Positions 5,686-7,076 of a DNA stretch of 7,076 nt are shown piece by piece; the first letter of the stretch is position 1, and each line of letters opens with the position of its first letter. The notes beneath the pieces were generated by a model. The model saw only the letters and a program-made list of their open reading frames with translations. It did not search any database and was not told the DNA's origin. The translations under genes were made by a program, and so were the position numbers. The stretch is from contig CAZFAP010000212.1 in the NCBI GenBank assembly GCA_964516325.1, forward strand, positions 1 to 7,076, read 5' to 3'. The stretch comes from CAZFAP01 sp964516325. Its GTDB lineage: Bacteria > Auribacterota > JABMQX01.

Positions 5686-5820
5686 TCTCGCGAAGTGGCG
5701 CCGCCCGCGCCATAAGAAGAACCTGATGGAGACCGAGACGCCGGGCTGAGGGTGACAAACGGCGGACGCAAGGCCGCCAGAACTCAATTCTCCTTTGCAT
5801 GCTTGGCGTCTTGGCGAGAG
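5686..5820. repeat. Repeat R1, MITE-like, 97% identical to R2
   Basis: This 135-bp unit matches 6546-6680 at 131 positions (differences at 5692, 5739, 5740 and 5799), at a constant offset of 860. Weaker similarity continues to 5845. Its ends are short inverted repeats: 5685-5695 against CTTGGCGAGAG (5810-5820), 9 of 11 positions paired. It also contains internal hairpins TGGCGC/GCGCCA (5696-5712) and GGCGG/CCGCC (5761-5778). No protein is supported in it on either strand. It may be a miniature transposable element or another dispersed repeat. Confidence 0.8.
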
Positions 5821-5854
5821 AAGGCGGAATTCGAACAAGCGGAAAGGCAGGGAC

Positions 5855-5898
5855 GTGAAACACTGCGGGCGACGCAATGTTCACCCCAGTCATTGGAA
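5855..5898 (+). other. Truncated attC-like site upstream of the cassette gene
   Basis: GTGAAACA (5855-5862) pairs with TGTTCAC (5878-5884), leaving one bulged A. Inside it TGCG (5864-5867) pairs with CGCA (5873-5876) around a 5-nt loop. A 7-nt spacer (CCCAGTC) leads to ATTGGAA (5892-5898). This is the layout of the L''/L' stem, spacer and R' box of an integron attC. The segment CAGTCnTTGGAA is shared with the downstream site. The matching R'' box expected at about 5840-5847 is missing; R1-type sequence occupies that place. The R' box has A in place of the usual G. It is probably inactive. Confidence 0.45.
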
Positions 5899-5923
5899 CC
5901 GTTGGAGCCACAGTACACCGGGT

Positions 5924-6463
5924 ATGCCATACGAACTGTTTTCTCACCGACACAACTTCGCAGTCTGGGCCGCGGCTCGTGCGGCGCAGCGGAATTTCAC
6001 GACGACTCAGAATTTACGCCGGGCACTGGAGGCTTGCGGCGTGCCCGGCTTTGTCTGTGAGCCCGAATTCCTTAACACGCCGGCCCAGCGGTTCGAGGAA
6101 CTTCACCGGAAGTGGTGTTCGGCGGTGTGCGAGTTCCTCGGCGAGTGCGGGGTCGCGAACACTACCTATGGCCGTGCGGCGAAGCTTATTGCTGTCTATC
6201 TGAAATGCATGGTCGTGATTGGTGGCGAGGGCTACTCTCCCCTTGGGCGCGTCGTCCACCCGCCAATCGATCGGATTCTGCTGCAGAACCTGGCCGGTGC
6301 ACCCGAAGTCAATTCACCACATAAACCACGGTGGCGCAAAACGAACTGGACACAACTCGATTCAGACCAGTACTACACACTCGTCTCCGAGCTTCGTGCA
6401 GCCCTGCCCGCAGAGCAGCCATTCTGGATGCTCGAGCAGTATTGGACGCTCAGGGATGAGTAA
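5924..6463 (+). CDS. Conserved-looking orphan protein in an integron-like cassette
   Basis: A 179-residue protein of unknown function. It looks like a real gene: in-frame ATG, a stop close to the attC-like site, and a mixed helical composition with well-formed hydrophobic stretches. Notable segments are HRHNFAVWAAARAAQRNFTT (8-27), HRKWC (61-65), YGRAAKLIAVYLKCMVV (82-98), HPPIDRILL (112-120), NWTQLD (141-146) and PFWMLEQYW (166-174). I recall similar single-gene proteins in environmental genomes but cannot attach a named domain or activity. There is no signal peptide or clear transmembrane helix, so it is probably cytoplasmic. The ATG at 5924 was preferred because the upstream in-frame codons lie in repeat and attC-like sequence. 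The Shine-Dalgarno is weak (GGAG about 16 nt upstream). No promoter was recognised; cassette genes are often read from outside. Confidence 0.75.
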   Translation: MPYELFSHRHNFAVWAAARAAQRNFTTTQNLRRALEACGVPGFVCEPEFLNTPAQRFEELHRKWCSAVCEFLGECGVANTTYGRAAKLIAVYLKCMVVIGGEGYSPLGRVVHPPIDRILLQNLAGAPEVNSPHKPRWRKTNWTQLDSDQYYTLVSELRAALPAEQPFWMLEQYWTLRDE

Positions 6464-6466
6464 CCG

Positions 6467-6529
6467 CTCCAACGCGGCGGTGCAGCGGACGCTCCGCAAG
6501 CGGCGCGCCGTTGAGCTCAGTCGTTGGAA
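6467..6529 (+). other. Integron attC-like recombination site after the cassette gene
   Basis: The R'' box CTCCAAC (6467-6473) pairs with the R' box GTTGGAA (6523-6529), with TCCAAC/GTTGGA a perfect match. Inside, 9-nt spacers stand on both sides (6474-6482 and 6514-6522). L'' CAGCGG (6483-6488) pairs with L' CCGTTG (6508-6513) with one G-T pair. The tip folds as CGCT/AGCG (6490-6493, 6499-6502) around a 5-nt loop. The 63-bp length, box order, equal spacers and the GTT core are those of attC sites, and the stop codon of the gene lies only 3 nt before it, as in gene cassettes. The R'' box starts with C where the consensus has a purine. Confidence 0.6.
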
Positions 6530-6545
6530 TGGGAAAAAGGAGGTC

Positions 6546-6680
6546 TCTCGCAAAGTGGCGCCGCCCGCGCCATAAGAAGAACCTGATGGAGACCGAGAGT
6601 CCGGGCTGAGGGTGACAAACGGCGGACGCAAGGCCGCCAGAACTCAATTCTCCTTTGCGTGCTTGGCGTCTTGGCGAGAG
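6546..6680. repeat. Repeat R2, MITE-like, 97% identical to R1
   Basis: This is the direct-repeat partner of 5686-5820. Its termini at 6545-6555 (CTCTCGCAAAG) and 6670-6680 (CTTGGCGAGAG) are inverted repeats at 10 of 11 positions, better preserved than in R1. It starts 15 nt after the attC-like site. Sequence similarity to R1 continues weakly to 6705. No obvious target-site duplication is visible at its borders. Confidence 0.8.
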
Positions 6681-6904
6681 AAAATAGAGTTCGAACAGAT
6701 GGAAATCTGCTCAGGACGCCACCCGGAACGTCCCAGCCTGATCTCTCACGCCCCTATATGTGCCGCAGGCTCGCTATGCCTTCACCCGACGCTTACCTCC
6801 CGGGGCGGTGGGTGTGGCTCTTTTTCAGTGGCGGATTTGGGGATGTGGAGTAAGATGTTTTTCCGGAGAAGCGAAGAGTTGGGGAGGAAAAGGAGCGGGA
6901 GGAG
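6681..6904. other. Non-coding spacer before the partial transposase
   Basis: No gene is supported in these 224 bases. A small CAGAT/ATCTG hairpin with loop GGAA lies at 6696-6709. The stretch from about 6817, TGGCTCTTTTTCAGTGG and onward, may contain the left end of the insertion sequence whose transposase starts at 6905. No terminal inverted repeat can be tested because the other end lies outside the window. Confidence 0.35.
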
Positions 6905-7076
6905 ATGGATAAGGAGCGACTGAAGGAGGGACTGGGTAAGGAGGTGCTGGAGATGGTGGAGAGGGTGTCGGCGAGGATGCCCGACTCTCTGCGGGCTTTC
7001 CGGGAGATGGAAAGAGCGGTTGTGGAAGCGACGGGGGAGTTGCGGGCGAAGTTATTGCAGAGTTGGTGTGACGGGG
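6905..7076 (+). CDS. N-terminus of a probable insertion-sequence transposase (partial)
   Basis: An ATG at 6905 opens a frame that runs off the window after 57 codons. AAGGAG stands about 9 nt upstream and an in-frame stop lies at 6851-6853, so the start is well placed. The fragment is charged and helical: MDKERLKEGLGKEVLEMVE, then MPDSLRAFREMERAVVEATG and LRAKLLQSWCDG. A helical leader of this kind with a REMERAVVEA segment followed by a LLQSWCDG stretch resembles the N-terminus of ISKra4- or UPF0236/ISLre2-like transposases, in which a zinc-binding CPxCG motif usually follows. That next part is outside the window, so the family is tentative. The neighbouring repeats fit a mobile-element context. 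Confidence 0.5.
   Translation, partial: MDKERLKEGLGKEVLEMVERVSARMPDSLRAFREMERAVVEATGELRAKLLQSWCDG

Noticed and set aside
5597..5953. Minus-strand frames across R1, with matching frames across R2
   Set aside because: The same peptide appears in both repeat copies only because the DNA is repeated; there is no start context or family pattern.
1..7076. CRISPR array, tRNA or rRNA genes
   Set aside because: No regularly spaced identical repeats with unique spacers, and no tRNA cloverleaf or rRNA segment, were recognised by eye.

Overview
The window looks like an accessory, mobile-element-rich stretch of an uncultured bacterial chromosome around one housekeeping gene. The only core gene is a complete NAD-dependent DNA ligase (ligA, + strand, 3625-5631). 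The rest is small accessory genes and dispersed repeats. A secreted SUMF1/FGE-fold protein, several nucleotidyltransferase/HEPN modules, degenerate 9-bp tandem repeats and integron-like attC structures occur together in large-genome environmental bacteria such as the PVC group and related uncultured phyla. No 16S or other diagnostic gene is present, so the phylum is only a guess.

Left part (1-3039, all genes on the - strand): a possible gene start runs off the left edge (29-1). Next is a secreted formylglycine-generating-enzyme-like protein (1100-330) with its own sigma70-type promoter. Upstream of it is a two-gene overlapping operon: a winged-helix/minimal nucleotidyltransferase fusion (2276-1689) followed by a HEPN-like protein (1714-1322). 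This has the layout of an MNT/HEPN toxin-antitoxin pair. A perfect extended -10 hexamer lies only 7 nt before its start codon, which predicts a leaderless mRNA. A separate, apparently orphan nucleotidyltransferase (3039-2563) has its DxD motif changed to DxH. Its strong promoter overlaps a 7-bp inverted repeat that could be an operator.

Middle (3040-3624): a non-coding region with a 349-bp segment bounded by 17-bp imperfect terminal inverted repeats (possible MITE). It contains a nested or competing hairpin and a degenerate 9-bp tandem repeat. The ligA leader follows.

Right part (5632-7076): two near-identical 135-bp repeats (R1 and R2, 97% identical, with short terminal inverted repeats) flank a conserved-looking 179-aa orphan protein (5924-6463). 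Just after that gene's stop is a 63-bp structure with the architecture of an integron attC site. A second, half-destroyed attC-like hairpin lies upstream of the gene and abuts R1. The most interesting reading is a single integron gene cassette stranded without an integrase and bracketed by MITE-like repeats. The right edge holds the start of what is probably an insertion-sequence transposase.

The most noteworthy items are the attC-bounded cassette and the leaderless wHTH-MNT/HEPN module with altered catalytic residues. All functional calls come from reading the sequence; no database search was possible.
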